A stretch of 64,000 bases of DNA from Sophora flavescens (GCA_030762895.1 CM061063.1:59103196-59167195); one strand, 5' to 3'; counted from the stretch's first letter, positions 10,700-23,017 are shown. Notes: a model not told the origin generated them from the sequence alone. Translations and numbers: made by a program.

Positions 10700-11287
10700 T
10701 AAAACTCATATTTGTGTTCAGACAGCTCTTAATCGATTATTTGTATGGGCTTAATCGATTTTAATTTTAATTTTTGGGTTTTGGCTGAAAAAGTACTTAA
10801 CAGATTATTTTTCGGGACATAACAGATTAATTTTGGCCAGTTTAGTCGATTATGGGCAGATTTTTAATCGATTATATTTTGCTAAAAAGTGTTTTCTAAT
10901 GCATTAAATGTGTGACAATTGTCCAGAACAGACATATTTAATCCCTCACTATAAATACGCACATGTAGCTCGAAAAACCTTAAGTTACTACACATATATC
11001 ACTTGCCAAACAACTCTAACTTCATCATTTGAGCCAACCCAATATAAGAATCATAGTGCTTCAAGTTTTATTATACAACCTTGTGAGGTATTCTTCATTT
11101 GTAATCTTTATTGCTTATCTTTGTTTGTAAAAGAGGGTGAAACATCTCTCTAATTTGTGTTGCAACAAGGGTGATGTATCCCAAGTGAAGAGGGCTCTTT
11201 GTAAAAGGGCGGGACATCCCTTTAGAAGAAATGTGAGGTATCCTTCTTGTATTGAGAGAAAGTCTTAGGGTGAGGTATTCTTAAGTC
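10700..11287 (+). mobile_element. LTR fragment, left part (continues at 19141)
   Basis: Carries several AATCGATTA-like words (10726-10875), a TATA box CTATAAATACG (10949-10959) and a leader with recurrent GAGGTAT/GATGTATCC phrases. The text resumes seamlessly at 19141 after a target-duplicated insertion. Typical of the U3-R part of a plant Copia LTR. The left border is uncertain and no second LTR or coding region is seen. Confidence 0.55.
10949..10959 (+). promoter_or_regulatory. TATA box in LTR fragment
   Basis: CTATAAATACG sits downstream of the AATCGATT-rich block, the usual U3 arrangement. Confidence 0.45.
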
Positions 11288-11477
11288 GTGTGTTATTAAA
11301 CTCGGACCAAACAGGTCAGTCGGACCGGTTCGAATGGAAATCAGATCTATGACTAGTCCGGATATGTCATCGAACCGTGATCGGACCGAATTAAACCTGC
11401 TGAACCGGTCCTGGATAAACTGTCCGAGTTGACTCCAACTCGCACGCACGCTCCACGGTACCACTCATGTGCACGTG

Positions 11478-14462
11478 ATCATCTTATTTGTGAGGGAATT
11501 TGCAAGAGTTATACAACATGGATATGTCATGGTGAATCGTTAGACAGGCCGAGGGTGTCGGATAGAGAGAAAGTTGATGACATGGAAATGGACGATGGAC
11601 TAGAGGACATGATCCGTGATGTTGGGCAAGAGTCTTTTCGGCGTGCACATGTGTATGATACTTTGTGCAGTGATGCGCAAGTGGCTTTGTATCCGGGGTG
11701 CACTAATTTCACACGGTTGTCAGCGGTGTTAAGATTGTTCAATGTGAAGCGAGAAATGGGTGGAGCGATAAAAGCTTTACTGAATTGCTTGAGTTGTTGA
11801 AAGAAATGCTTCCAGAAGGTAACACATTGCCATCTCGAAACTATGAGGCGAAGAAGATATTGTGTCCAATGGGTATGGAGTATAAGAAAATACACGCTTG
11901 CCCCAATGATTGCATATTGTACAGGAAAGAGTTTGAATATATGCACGAGTGCCCCAGGTGTGGGGTATCACGCTACAAAGTGAAGGATGGTGATTCTAGT
12001 TGTGATGTAGTCACCAAAGGTCCTCCTGCGAAGGTGTTACGGTATCTTCCCGTGATTCCGCGGTTCAAGCGATTGTTTGCTAATGTAAATGACGCAAAGA
12101 ACATTAGATGGCATGCAGATGAGAGGAAATGTGATGGACAGCTTCGCCATCCGGCCAATTCTTCGCAATGGAAGAGAATTGATAGTTTGTTTCCGGATTT
12201 CGGCAATGAGCCCAGAAACCTCAGGCTTGGACTTGCTACCGATGGAATGAATCCATATGGAAACTTAAGTAGTATTCATAGTTCATGGCCTGTTCTCCTT
12301 GTAATTTACAACCTGTCTCCTTGGTTGTACATGAAGCGCAAATACATTATGTAAAGTATGATGATTTCGGGTCCTAAACAGCCAGGAAATGATATTGATG
12401 TTTATCTGAGTCCCTTGATTGAAGACTTGAGAATGTTGTGGGATGAAGGCGTTGATGTGATTGACGGGTATTGCCGTGAGACATTCAGATTGCGTACCAT
12501 GTTATTTTGCACCATCAATGACTTTCCAGCATACGGGAACCTGTGTGGGTATAGTGTTAAGGGCCATAAAGCATGTCCAATATGTGAAGAAGGAACATGT
12601 TACCATCAACTGCAACATGGAAGGAAGACGGTTTACCTTGGGCATCGGAGATTTCTCCGACGTAATCATCCTTATCGTAGATTGAGAAAAGCTTTCAATG
12701 GACTTCCAGAGAATGAAATTGCTCCGGTGGCCTTGACTGGAGAGCAAGTTTATGAAAGGGTGAACAACACTAATGTTATCTATGGGAAGACCCAGAAGAA
12801 GGCTACCGAGAAGAAAATATAGAAGAAGAGGTCGATCTTCTTTGATCTTCCATCTTGGTGCAAGCTTGATGTAAGACATTGTATTGATGTGATGCATGTA
12901 GAGAAAAATGTGTGTGACAGTTTAATCGGGAACGCTTCTCAACATTCAAGGCAAGACAAAGGATGGTGTGAATGCTCGTGCGGATCTAGTTGCGATGGGT
13001 ATACGAGAGCAGTTAGCTCCACTTAAAGTGGGGGATAAGAAGACTTATTTTCCCCAAAGATGTCATACTTTATCAAAAAAAAGAGAAAAGAAGTTTACGT
13101 GAATGTCTACGGGAGTCAAAGTGCCACGGGGTTACTCTTCAAATATCGGAAGACTTGTCTCAATGAAAGATCTCAAATTAGTTGGCTTAAAGTCTCATGA
13201 TTGTCATGTCTTGATGCAACAACTACTACCGGTGGCCATTCGTGACATATTGCCTAAAAAAGTCAGACATGCCATTACTAGGTTATGCTTATTCTTCAAT
13301 GCTATATGTAGCAAGGTCATTGACACTAAAAATTTGGATGAGTTGGAAAATGAGGCAGCCATTGTATTATGCCAATTGGAGATGTATTTTCCACCTTCAT
13401 TTTTTGACATCATGGTTCATTTGATTGTTCATCTAGTGAGGGAGATTAGATTGTGTGGTCCCGTTTATTTAAGGTGGATGTACCCGGTTGAGCGATACAT
13501 GAAGATCCTGAAAGGATATATGAAAAATCCACACCGTCCCGAAGCATCTACATGTCAGAAGCGGAACCTGTAGGGCTTCCGAAGTCTCGTCACGAAGGAA
13601 GATATGATGGTGAGGGTACACGAGGTATCACTGTTAAGAGCATGGATCGGGAGGAAGTGCTTCAAGCACATTTGTATATATTGAATAACACTGATGAGGT
13701 TGAACCATACTTATGTGAGCATAAAAGCATCATCAATGAAACTTACCCTAGAATGAATGAAAAATGGTGTTTGAACAAGCATAACAAGACTTTCTTGAAC
13801 TGGTTTAAAGAAAAAATTGCAAAGGCTGGTCTCGCTTCCGATACATTAAAATGGCTAGCATAGGGGCCTAACTTTGATGTCATATGCTTTGGAGTGGGTA
13901 CGATATCAATAAGTTTTCCTTCTATACAAAGTCCCCAGGATGACAAAAGTACTATGCAAAAACAGTGGGGTTATGGTCGGTATTTGAGTCCATGCATTTC
14001 TCTAGTTCGAAAGATAAAAACCCTGTTATGGCATCAGTTTCATACTTTGGAATCATTGAAGAGATATGGGAGGTTGATTACACGAAGTTTAGAGTACCTG
14101 TTTTTAAATGTCGGTGGGGTCGAAACGGTAACAATGGTCTGCAAACCGATGAGTTAGGATTCAAATTGGTGGACCTTAGTAAGGTAGGTAATAAAGAGGA
14201 ACCTTTCATCATGGCATCCCAAGCAAAACAAGTGTTTTATATCCGTGATCCTTCTAACAAAAGGTGGTCAGTGGTTCTCCAGGGAAAAAACATGTATAAT
14301 GGTAGTGAGGGAAATCACGATTCAACTCTTGATATTTCTGATACTCCTTCTTTCTCAACACGAGTGCCTAATTTCAATGAGGAAAATGAAGTGGATGATG
14401 TACATGCTACTCGTAATGATCACAAGAAGGGTTATGGGAGAACTTTACTAATTGACCACAAA
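11478..14462 (+). pseudogene. CACTA transposase (TNP2 / Transposase_21 type) with DUF4218 and DUF4216 regions; multiply broken
   Basis: In order: transposase-associated domain (DHLICEGICKSYTTWICHGE), TNP2 core (YPGCTNFTRLSAVLRLF, LPVIPRFKRLFAN, LRLGLATDGMNPYGNLS, LLWDEGV-like segment, HKACPICEEGT, DVMHVEKNVCDSLIG), a DUF4218-like block (about 13190-13540) and a DUF4216-like block (about 13870-14290, VSYFGIIEEIWEVDY, QAKQVFYIRDPSNKRWSVVLQG). In living elements this enzyme cuts and rejoins CACTA ends. Damage seen: frameshift near 11752, TAA at 12352-12354, TAG at 12820-12822, frameshift near 12930, a frame change near 13550 and TAG at 13861-13863. The last exon ends at a good splice donor (14462), and an acceptor lies before the next gene's ATG, so the two genes may have shared a transcript. 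Confidence 0.85.
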
Positions 14463-14625
14463 GTAAGTTTAGTTTGATATTACCATCAAGTTTGGCATAT
14501 TATATGTTTACGTTGATATTTATAAGTTATGTTTATGTACGTTGATCGATATTTATAAGTTATGTTTGATATTTATCCTGACATACTAACAAGTTTTTTT
14601 TTGTTTTGTGTTTAAACAGGTATAC

Positions 14626-17600
14626 ATGGCTGATCATGAGGATATCCCTCCTTCATGCAACGGGTCGGAGACCCATCTACCGGTAGAAAGGGTAGGCGTG
14701 CCACACGGATGAGGCATTTGACTGCCAACCGTGGGTCAAATCAAAGGATAAGAGTAGACTTTGATAATAAACTCAATCCTATTGGGCCAATGGAAGATCG
14801 AGTTTACGATTTTGTGGCGACCCTTGCTAGAAGCAGGCCCGATATACTCATTGATAGGTGGAGAGATGTACCGGCGGACGTGAAGGAGCGAGATATGGGA
14901 GAGTATTCGGTATCTATACTTCTACGTCCTGTGTTTGTTTGTATCTACTTTATTTTTATCTTAATAATATCATACGAGTAATTCAATGATTCTTTTGGTC
15001 TTAATGTAGTTGACCTTTGACATCACCGTATACATACGCTATGAAGAAGCGTTCTTTGAAGTATCTTTGGAGAGAGCGTTGGAGGGCTTTTAAGGCCGAC
15101 CACGGGCGGATACTATATATTCAATCCAAAAAGTAAAAAGAACCCACTTGAGGTGTATCCGTTTCTTGACAAGGCGACGTGGGATCGCTTTGTTCGGAGC
15201 CGACATGATTCCGACTTTTCAGGTTAACTTATTTGATTTGTCTCTAAATTTATGTAATTGCATTAATTTCATTTACTTATGTAATTTAATTGTCTTTTAT
15301 TTATAACAGGAGAAGAGGAAAAAGGGGCAGGAAAACCAAAGCAAGAATGTCTACCCCCATGTCATGTCTCGTGGGGGATATAAAAAGCTTGTTCAGAAAA
15401 TGGTTGAAGAGGAAAAGAAAGCACGCCAGGAAGCAGCATCTCAGGCGGATCCTAATGCTGAAACTCTTCCAGAGGTTGTTGATCCACCTCCACCCCCACG
15501 CCATCGTTCATGGAAGAGGGGTCGACAAAGAAAAACGGGACAATATACATCCGAGGAGGCCCGCCAAGTAGCTGAGAGGATTGTAAGTATAGTTTGTTGT
15601 AATTGTCATTTTAAGATTGTTACCGAATTGTAATGTGACCTGATATTTTATGTGATAGGATGCCTTGGATGATCAGCTAACCCAAGGAACCTTTGTTCCT
15701 AGAGGACGCAATGATATCTTATCTGCTGCCATCGGTAAACCAAACCACCCGGGCCGTGTCATTGGTGTGGGATGGGGAGTCGGCATTCGCCAATACCATG
15801 GTTCATCTTCACACCAATGCCACAGGGATGTTGAAGCAGATAGAGCACGACTAAAACAGGAGATTGCAGCTGAGCTTCGACAGGAGATGACCGAGCAGTT
15901 TGCCCAGAGATGGCAATATTGACTTCTATGTCCCAAAGAGATGACGGTAGGTGTCCAACCCTCTATCCAACCCTCTGTCCATGTGAGCACTAAGGGCTCA
16001 TGTGATCCTCCTCATCATCCTGAAAATGATGATGATGGTGATGATGATGATACTGCTACTGCTGATGATGATGATGATGATGACGACCCTGATAGGTGTG
16101 AGTTGTATGTTGATGATCATCATCATCGTCGCTTAGTGGCATTGGGTAGGGCACATACTAACTTAGGTAATACCATACACAATCGGTTATTACCAGATGA
16201 TCAGCTGAGGGTGTCTGTTGAGATTATTCGAGATCTCGATGCTCGAGTCCCTGTGCCCACCGAGGAGGTTCAAGCAGAGAGGTCGTGCCCCCGTAACTTC
16301 ATCCTCCGGCCAAGAAGATCGGTCAACTTTCTTGTTGCATCTGAGGTATTTGGTTAGTTGTGTTTTTTCTATATTCATAGTTGAAATAATTTATTATTGT
16401 TTCAAGATAATGCTTTATTTTTATTCGTTATAGGATGTTGGAAATGATATTGTGCCTAAAAGGTCGGATCTAGGAAGACCGAGAGATGTCCGCTCTCTGC
16501 CAAGGTATTCATTTGACCATTTAGTTAATAACGAATTAAATAACTTAATTATCCATGATTACTAATATATATCTATGTTGTTTAGGGGATCGACAAAGGG
16601 GCACCTGGCCATGGTGATGTTTTTAAAGTTACGGCTATACTGAGGTTGTCACCATGGAGAATGACGCAGCCTTGGTAAGGCTGGAACATGATGCCCCTGG
16701 TGAATCTGTATATACCAAAGAAGGAACTTATGGAGATGGTACTCAATAAAGAAATGGCCAGTTCTGCACACATATCGTTTTGGTGCACGTAAGTACATTT
16801 TATTTATAAGTTAAGTACGTAATTAATTTTTAAATACTATGATAATTAACATGTTTTTCCAATCTATTAGGTATCTGCATCGTATGTTAGTCGATCAGGG
16901 TAACCTCGCCCTTTATGGGTTCATTGACCCCATGTTCATTCAGGGTGATGTTCTCCTAGCATCGGAAGACCCGGTCACTACCATACGTGATATACTTGCC
17001 CGAGACGATCATCAATTCTATCTTGCGCCTTATCTCAATAAGTAAGTACCTGTTATTTAAGTATAACTATATATGGCTTAGTCACTAAGCATTCGCAAAT
17101 ACAGCCTGCATTGGCAATTGTTGCTATTGTTCCCAAGAAAGAACGTCGTGGTCTTCTTCCGCTCATTGGGAAATAAGCCGCGAATCAATCTAAGTCGACC
17201 ATCGAAACGTAAGCATTAAAATACTTTATAATCATGTAATGCAGTTGTTTTAATTACTCAAAATCTATTAGATATACTTTAATTAATGTTTTTGTCACGA
17301 TAGGTCTATTAATGCAACCCACATGTTGCGTGGTGAAAGGCGTACTCGGGCTATCGATGGATTATTCCCAGCGTAAGATATTTATTAGTTCAAATGCATC
17401 AAATGCAGTGGGTACAATAATTGATTTCTATTTTATTTAATTCCTCATATTCTAATTGGGTTTCATTTGTACGTAGTCACGTATACAACATGGGTCATGG
17501 GAATGTGGCTACTATGTGATGCAGTGGATGTTGGAAATTATCTCCTCAGGGATCCACTTGAAAGATGGCAGGAGGTAAATGTTAATTGACACAATTAGAA

Positions 17601-17774
17601 TTAATAATATAGATTCGTTATATGTTTTATGTTAGTTTATTACTTAAAAGATATAATCTTTTGTCCAATTAAACTTGCGAGATATTCAACAATCCAACTC
17701 CATTATCTCGATTCGACATCAACAACATAAAGAGGCCTTTGGGCAACTTTCTTCTTGAAGTGTACCAACCATAG
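14626..17774 (+). pseudogene. CACTA-2 second gene (Ptta/En/Spm type) with Ulp1-like protease end; broken
   Basis: Parallel to the gene at 79-4454. Readable exons: 14626-14909, about 15010-15224, 15310-15583, 15659-16345, about 16435-16505, 16586-16788, 16871-17042, and short 3' exons to the stop at 17772-17774. Shared blocks include RVDFDNKLNPIGPMEDRV, DPPPPPRHRSW, GTFVPRGRNDILSAAIGK and HPGRVIGVGWGVGIR. The end has SLHWQLLLLFPRKNVVVFF (catalytic His region) and GSWECGYYVMQWML (catalytic Cys region). A long Asp run (about 16025-16090) is absent from copy 1. Lesions: a changed start region around 14640-14700, a frameshift near 15130, TGA at 15920-15922 and a frameshift in the 16586 exon. Confidence 0.7.
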
Positions 17775-18479
17775 TTTGTATATATGTAGTTAGTTTAAAA
17801 ACTTATCATGTACTAGCTATAGTGTACCTTTGGTGATGATATGTATTAGTGCTCGTGTCTGGTTCAATTCTTCTTCTCTCGTGTTTTGATGTAGCCTTGA
17901 TAAAGTGTTGTTTTCATTCATTCGAAATTAATTAGGCACGATGCCCTCTGTTTTCAGATTCTGTGCTCACTAGTCATTTGATGAAATGTCGGTATTTTTA
18001 ACCATATGTGTAAGAGCTGTTTGTTTGTGCCAAGAAAATTGAATGAAGTATGTTTTGCTTTTGATATGGTTAAAACTTTGTTGCAATTGTGTCAAAACCG
18101 GTTTGGTGTTCTGTTGTTGTTTCTTGTTTGATCGAGGGTATTCTTTGGTTTGTTAGCTTAAACAAGTTCTTGGAATTGATGGTTATCAATTAGTAAGTGC
18201 TCTTACTTTATCAATTAGTTTGCCTTGCCCATTTGTTATCTAACTCATGTGATGCCTAAATCACGTGTGGTTCTTGCCTTCTTTGTTTCTTGTCATCGAA
18301 TGAACTATAAAAATTTGTGTCTTCCAATTGTATGTGGCTGCTTGTTATCATTTTCTACTAGTTTGGTGCAATAACTACATTATGTTTACCCCAAAATTTA
18401 CGAGTATGTTATTCCCGGTATTGATACGCATTCTTGAAAACGGGGAAATGAATGATTGAAATGTAAATAACAGTTTAAA

Positions 18480-18857
18480 AAAAAATGAGATTTTACACAT
18501 CGGTTCTACAAAAACCGATGTGTAAATTTCACTTACACATCGGTTTTAATAAAAACCGATGTGTATATTTCACTTTACACATCGGTTATTATTAAAACCG
18601 ATGTGGAAAGTGAAATTTACACATCGGTTTTAGGTAAAACCGATGTAGAAAGTGTAATTTCCAACTGCTTATCAATTGACAAATTGATTTTCCACATCGG
18701 TTAAAAGAAAACCGCTGTTTAAAATATACTTTACACATCGGTTTTATAACCGATATGTAAAGTGACAATAAACCACATCGGTCGTTTCCACATCAGTTTA
18801 AAAACCGATGTGAAAAGCCATAAATAACCGACGTGGAATCCCTTTTCTGTACTAGTG
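18480..18857 (+). repeat. CACTA-2 subterminal inverted repeats and 3' terminus
   Basis: About ten alternating copies of ACACATCGGTTTT and AAAACCGATGTG form short hairpin-like pairs and end in CTGTACTAGTG. The complement CACTAGTACAG is a typical plant CACTA terminus. Confidence 0.9.
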
Positions 18858-19140
18858 GTGCTCCAATCACGCCCACACTCGTTCAAATCACAACAAGTTC
18901 GAAATTAACAAAACCTGTCAGAGTGGTTGAACATGTACCTGGTCGCCAATGTGCATGATGCTTTACCGCTGCCACACAATGACTTTTGTTGATAGTTAGT
19001 CAAATATTTTATATATACATAATATAAGTATAAAATTTATACATTAAATATATATACCATTCAATCATTTACTCACTGATTCGACTAAATGTTTTGACCG
19101 AGTCAATCATCGGTCCAGTTTTAATAACACTTCTTAAGTC

Positions 19141-19320
19141 CAAAGGGTGGGGTATCGTTTTGATGGGTAGTATTAAGGTTCTTGTATGAGATGAGGTATC
19201 CAAGTAGAGAGTGCTCAACTGTTGTAAATTTTGAATTGATTTTTAATGAAAAATACTCACAAATAAATTGTGGGGATTGGACGAAGGTCAGCAAAGATAG
19301 TGATTCAACCGGTATAATGA
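19141..19320 (+). mobile_element. LTR fragment, right part (continues 10700-11287)
   Basis: Continues the GAGGTAT-type leader (GGGTGGGGTATCG, GATGAGGTATCC) and ends in the TGTGGGGATTGGACG phrase common near the 3' end of such LTRs. It fades near CCGGTATAAT at about 19320. Confidence 0.5.
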
Positions 19321-19612
19321 TATATTTCTTATGCTTTATACCTTATTCCTTTTTTAAAATAAAATATTTGAAGACTAAATTGAGTTATCTTGAAAAGTAT
19401 ATATTTTAATTCAAAATTTTATATAATCCTATGACCTATTGTGACGGATTCGGGTTTGAGAAATTAAACCCAATGTGTTGTCCGGTCGAGTTATACTTAA
19501 TGTCGTCCCAGCCAATTTGGTGTCTCACGTTCTTTTAAATTTTTTTTACAATTAAATAGTATTAAGACTTCTTAACTTAAATTAATAACCTTTTACGTAA
19601 CACAATAATATA
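19321..19612. other. AT-rich stretch, no gene seen
   Basis: No coding, repeat or RNA signal could be supported. Confidence 0.5.
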
Positions 19613-19780
19613 TGAGTGGTGTTATTTTGATAACAAAATCAAACATCAACACATATTTTTATATTTTTCCTATATATTTAATCATTATATCTCTCTCATC
19701 TTTCATCATTTTCTTATTTAAACTCATCATGATTGATGGTGTTAAAATTGAGTGTCAAAATACCATTTCTCAATATATTT
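19613..19780. mobile_element. Small MITE candidate
   Basis: Left end TGAGTGGTGTTATTTTGATA and complemented right end TGAGAAATGGTATTTTGACA are imperfect inverted repeats around an AT-rich core. The target duplication is unclear. Confidence 0.4.
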
Positions 19781-19957
19781 CCGATAAGCATAATGAAAAT
19801 CTTGAAAGACCAACAACTTAAAGGCATAGGATCTAAACAAAGTTTATTTGCTAAAGTGTGGTTATGCCTTTTTTCCATTTAAATGAAAGCTTATTTCAAT
19901 CCTTTATCATAACACATTTGAAAAGAAAAACAACTTAAGAAATCATCTTCGTAGTAA

Positions 19958-20283
19958 GGGTGCGTTTGGGAAAACTACTTAATTAAGAGCTTATCACATA
20001 AGACCTTATCGCATGAGAGCTTATGCCATAAGCGCTTAAAGAAAGAAAAAGAAAGAAATGGGCGTGAGAGGATTCGAATAGTGAAAAACATGGAGAGGGT
20101 GTTTAGTGCATAAGCTCTCATGATAATTCCATAAGCTTCTCCCGGTAACTTATGAAAATAAGTCAAAAACTCCTTATGGGATGACATAAGTTATTTTTAT
20201 AAGCTCTGCCAAACACACTGCATAAGAGCTTATGTCATCAGATAAGTCAAAAGGAGCTTAAATAAGCTCTTCCAAACGCCACC
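19958..20283. mobile_element. Tourist-like MITE (PIF/Harbinger), TAA target duplication
   Basis: Ends GGGTGCGTTTGG and CCAAACGCCACC are inverted repeats, flanked by TAA on both sides (19955-19957 and 20284-20286). The inside is full of AAGAGCTTAT/ATAAGCTCT words in both orientations, giving a hairpin-prone sequence. No protein is encoded. Confidence 0.7.
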
Positions 20284-21134
20284 TAAATAGACAAGATGAT
20301 GAATGCAGAAACCTTTTACATAAGGAGAAACCCTTTTAGAAGACTGAAACTCTGAATCTGATATGATTTAATTACAGTTTTGATCCATAACTTTTGTTAA
20401 TGTAGGATTTTGGTTCCTGTGTATTTTTTGGAGCACTTTTGGTCCCTCCGTCCACCTGCTCTTAATTTATTATCGGACGTCGATGATGTGGCAGTGTGGG
20501 ACCCACACATCAAGTCCACCTGTCAAAAAAAATCATTATAAGTATTTATCTTATAATTTTTTATTTTATTAATTTTTTAATATAAAAAATAGAAAAGGGA
20601 TTTGGTGGGCTAAGGGTCAAACCACGTGACCCCTATTTCAACAAATGTTGGAACCGGGTCATATTTATGTGGCTTGCGCATATATACATTAGGAAATAGG
20701 AACCCTAATCAAATTCTCCCCAAAAGTGTCTCCCAAATCTTCATCTCTCCCAAATCTTCATCATCCTCCTTGAAACACGCACACGCGGGACTTGCCATTG
20801 ACTGAACAAAGCACGCTGGTGACCACATCAGTAGCAAAATGAGCTTCTCAAAGGATGACCCACGTTTCCGGGGAGGGTCCAAGCTTCCAGACAATGTGCA
20901 AACAGTGTAAGCTTTTTCTTTCCCCTTTCTTTATTCAGTCAAATACAATATTCTCTTGTATTGTGCTTTATTTTATTATTTGATGTTTCTTTATTGACTG
21001 TAAGTGTGTGTCTTGTATGGGTTTGTTGTTATATGGTGTGGTCCCATGCTGAGTAGGTCCCACCTTGTTCTCTATATTTTTTGGATAAAAATTGAAGTGG
21101 TCCCTGTATGTTACTTTAATATTGTTGCCATAAC

Positions 21135-22509
21135 TAGAGGTGTCAAAACGGGTTGGCCCAGCCCATTCGGGCCGACCCGTTCGGGTTAAGACAATTTCGG
21201 GTTGAGTTGGGTTGGGCCAAAAATCAACTCAATTTCTTAATTTCTGCAAAGTCCAAAATCTATGCTTCTTGTTAAGCAAGAGCTGGCCCATGGGCCGATA
21301 ACATTTTTTTAAAATTATTTTTATTGTTTTTTAAAATTCATTTTATTAACTAGAAAATTTTATTACCATTCCATTCATATGGTTATGACTTATGAATTAA
21401 CATAGGAAATGTATCATAGTTATAATAAATATCCATCGTCATAAAAAAAATACAGATAGTCCTTCCTAAATCAGGAAATCTACGGCTATTATCCCTCCAA
21501 TAATCTAAAACATCTAAATCCTTGTGACCCACAAGTTTTGATTCTTCCAAGTAGAGGTCAAATTCAGATTTTCTATTCAACAAAGTTTCTTTACTCTCTT
21601 CTACTTCAAATTCCTATCAAATAATTACTAAAAGAATAAAACAAGTAATCAAAATTGAAATAGTTAAGATGGCATCAAGGACATAAAGCAAGGGCATTAA
21701 GCAAAAGAGAGTTGAAAGATGAAAGAACCTATGAATAATTACATACAATAAATGAAAGATGAATATGTTTGTTGAAGTATAATAACTTACATCATAGTCT
21801 GCTGGTAATGTTGAAATACTTGTCCCTTCTTGATAAGTTTGAGTGGAAGTACTTGCATCCATCAGAGAAGTATGAACTTCCACATTGTTGGCATAATGAT
21901 TAAAAAATTCATACAAAGCATTCTTCACAACACTCAACTTCTCATCAACCAAGAGTTTGTTGGAATAAAGTTTAAAGTAGGCATATTTAAGCATTCACAA
22001 CTTCAACCTACGATCAAGAATACATCCTAAAGCAAGAATTGTGCTACGCTCATTCCAATACTTATCAAACTTTTCCATCATTCTTAAAGTCATATCACTA
22101 ATCACATAATCTTGACTTGATCTACTATTTTTCAATAGAACATCAATCTTCCATATTTGCATGAAAAACAAATTGGATGTAGGATAATTAGAACCGGAAA
22201 ACATTTTGGTGATTTCATAAAATGGCTCTAAAAATTCATAAATCTTTTTTCCTCTTTCACAATCTTCATTTTAACTTTCAAAATGTTTATTTGTTTTTGG
22301 TATTTAATTTTTTTTTGTTAAAAAATTTGAAGCAATTCGTGCTAAGCGGTGAGCCGCCGACCGTTTCGGCTAGATGATGATGGGCCAACAGTTTTTCGGG
22401 CCGGGCCAGGCCAAAATTTAACTGGGCTCTATTTTCTGTAACCCAGCCCGTCATTTATATCGGGCTAAACGGACCGGCCCGTCGGGCCGGGCCCATTTTG
22501 ACAGCTCTA
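21135..22509 (-). mobile_element. hAT element (1,375 bp), target duplication GCCATAAC
   Basis: Flanked by the exact 8-bp repeat GCCATAAC (21127-21134 and 22510-22517). Ends are inverted: TAGAGGTGTCAAAACGGG and, complemented, TAGAGCTGTCAAAATGGG. GC-rich GGGCC/GGCCC words cluster near both ends. It lies in the intron of the exon-like remnants of the Mutator-like element. Confidence 0.85.
21383..22210 (-). pseudogene. hAT transposase fragment (BED-zinc-finger RICESLEEPER type), C-terminal half only
   Basis: Read on the minus strand: SGSNYPTSNLFFMQIWKID...FDKYWNERSTILALGCILDRRLK; LKYAYFKLYSN...VVKNALYEFFNHYA; and SEFDLYLEESKLV...DLDVLDYWRDNSRRFPDLGR, the hAT C-terminal dimerisation region. These appear in the correct order for Ac-like plant transposases. 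The BED finger, the catalytic N-terminal half and continuity are missing, so it cannot act. Confidence 0.8.
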
Positions 22510-23017
22510 GCCATAACTTAATGTCATTTGTTTAATGTTATTGTATGTCTATGTATGGTTAATGTGTCAGTTTAGTATGTATAGTGATAGTGATTGGAAT
22601 ATACTGTTTATTTAATAGGGCAACTGACAACCATGAGGCGAAATTACGAATTCACCATGGGATGTTGATAGTGACAGTGGTCTTGTTGAAGTTAGGGTTG
22701 TAGGGGAAGATGTTAGAGGCAAGGATGTAGGAGGAGAAAATGGAAAGCATGAGGATGAGCTAGACACTGTCGATTTGCGTTGTCACTGACAATAAAAGTT
22801 TACCGTTCCAAATCTAATTTTAATTCGTGAATGAAATGAATGTTTTTATCGTATTTGCTACGATATTTGAAGTTTTGAAAATTTTAGCATAAAAATATAA
22901 TATTATATTTGCTGCAGGCGAAAATGTCGAGATATCTCTAGGAAAACCCGAGTCAGATGAACCAGGGGTCAGCAACGGAGCTGAGATGACTGATGTGACT
23001 GATGTGATGGGCATTTA

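Larger units (their letters stand above)
11478..18857 (+). mobile_element. CACTA (En/Spm) element 2, 5'-truncated
   Basis: Holds both CACTA genes (transposase 11478-14462, second gene 14626-17774), an untranslated tail, and a subterminal-repeat block ending TGTACTAGTG at 18857. No CACTAG start or subterminal repeats are found upstream, and the transposase begins inside its N-terminal transposase-associated domain. The 5' end is therefore missing; the left border (11450-11480) is approximate. Confidence 0.8.
11288..19130. mobile_element. Mutator-like terminal-inverted-repeat unit enclosing a truncated CACTA element
   Basis: The 10-bp direct repeat TTCTTAAGTC flanks it at 11278-11287 and 19131-19140. 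Its ends are inverted: GTGTGTTATTAAAC-TCGGACC on the left and, complemented, GTGTTATTAAAACTGGACC on the right. An 8-11 bp duplication and ends of this kind fit Mutator-like elements. The arms are about 185 bp (left) and 270 bp (right); between them is CACTA-2. The simplest reading is a non-autonomous Mutator-like element hit by CACTA-2, followed by deletion of the CACTA 5' end. Confidence 0.6.
20839..22995 (+). pseudogene. Exon-like remnants inside the Mutator-like element (possible transposase N-terminus)
   Basis: Exon 1 at 20839-20906 (starts MSFSKDDPRFRGGSKLPDN) ends at a GTAAGC donor. A second piece after an AG at 22618 reads KLRIHHG, then in another frame an acidic VDSDSGLVEV-type segment. 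A third piece begins after an AG at 22917 (ENVEISLGKPESDEPG). The intron hosts the hAT element. Mutator transposases often start with a similar HHGG segment followed by an acidic stretch, which suggests a decayed mudrA-like N-terminus. Domain evidence is weak and no DDE core is seen; a captured host gene is an alternative. Confidence 0.35.

Noticed and set aside
19182..19409. 75-codon plus frame
   Set aside because: Covers the end of an LTR fragment and AT-rich flank; no support.
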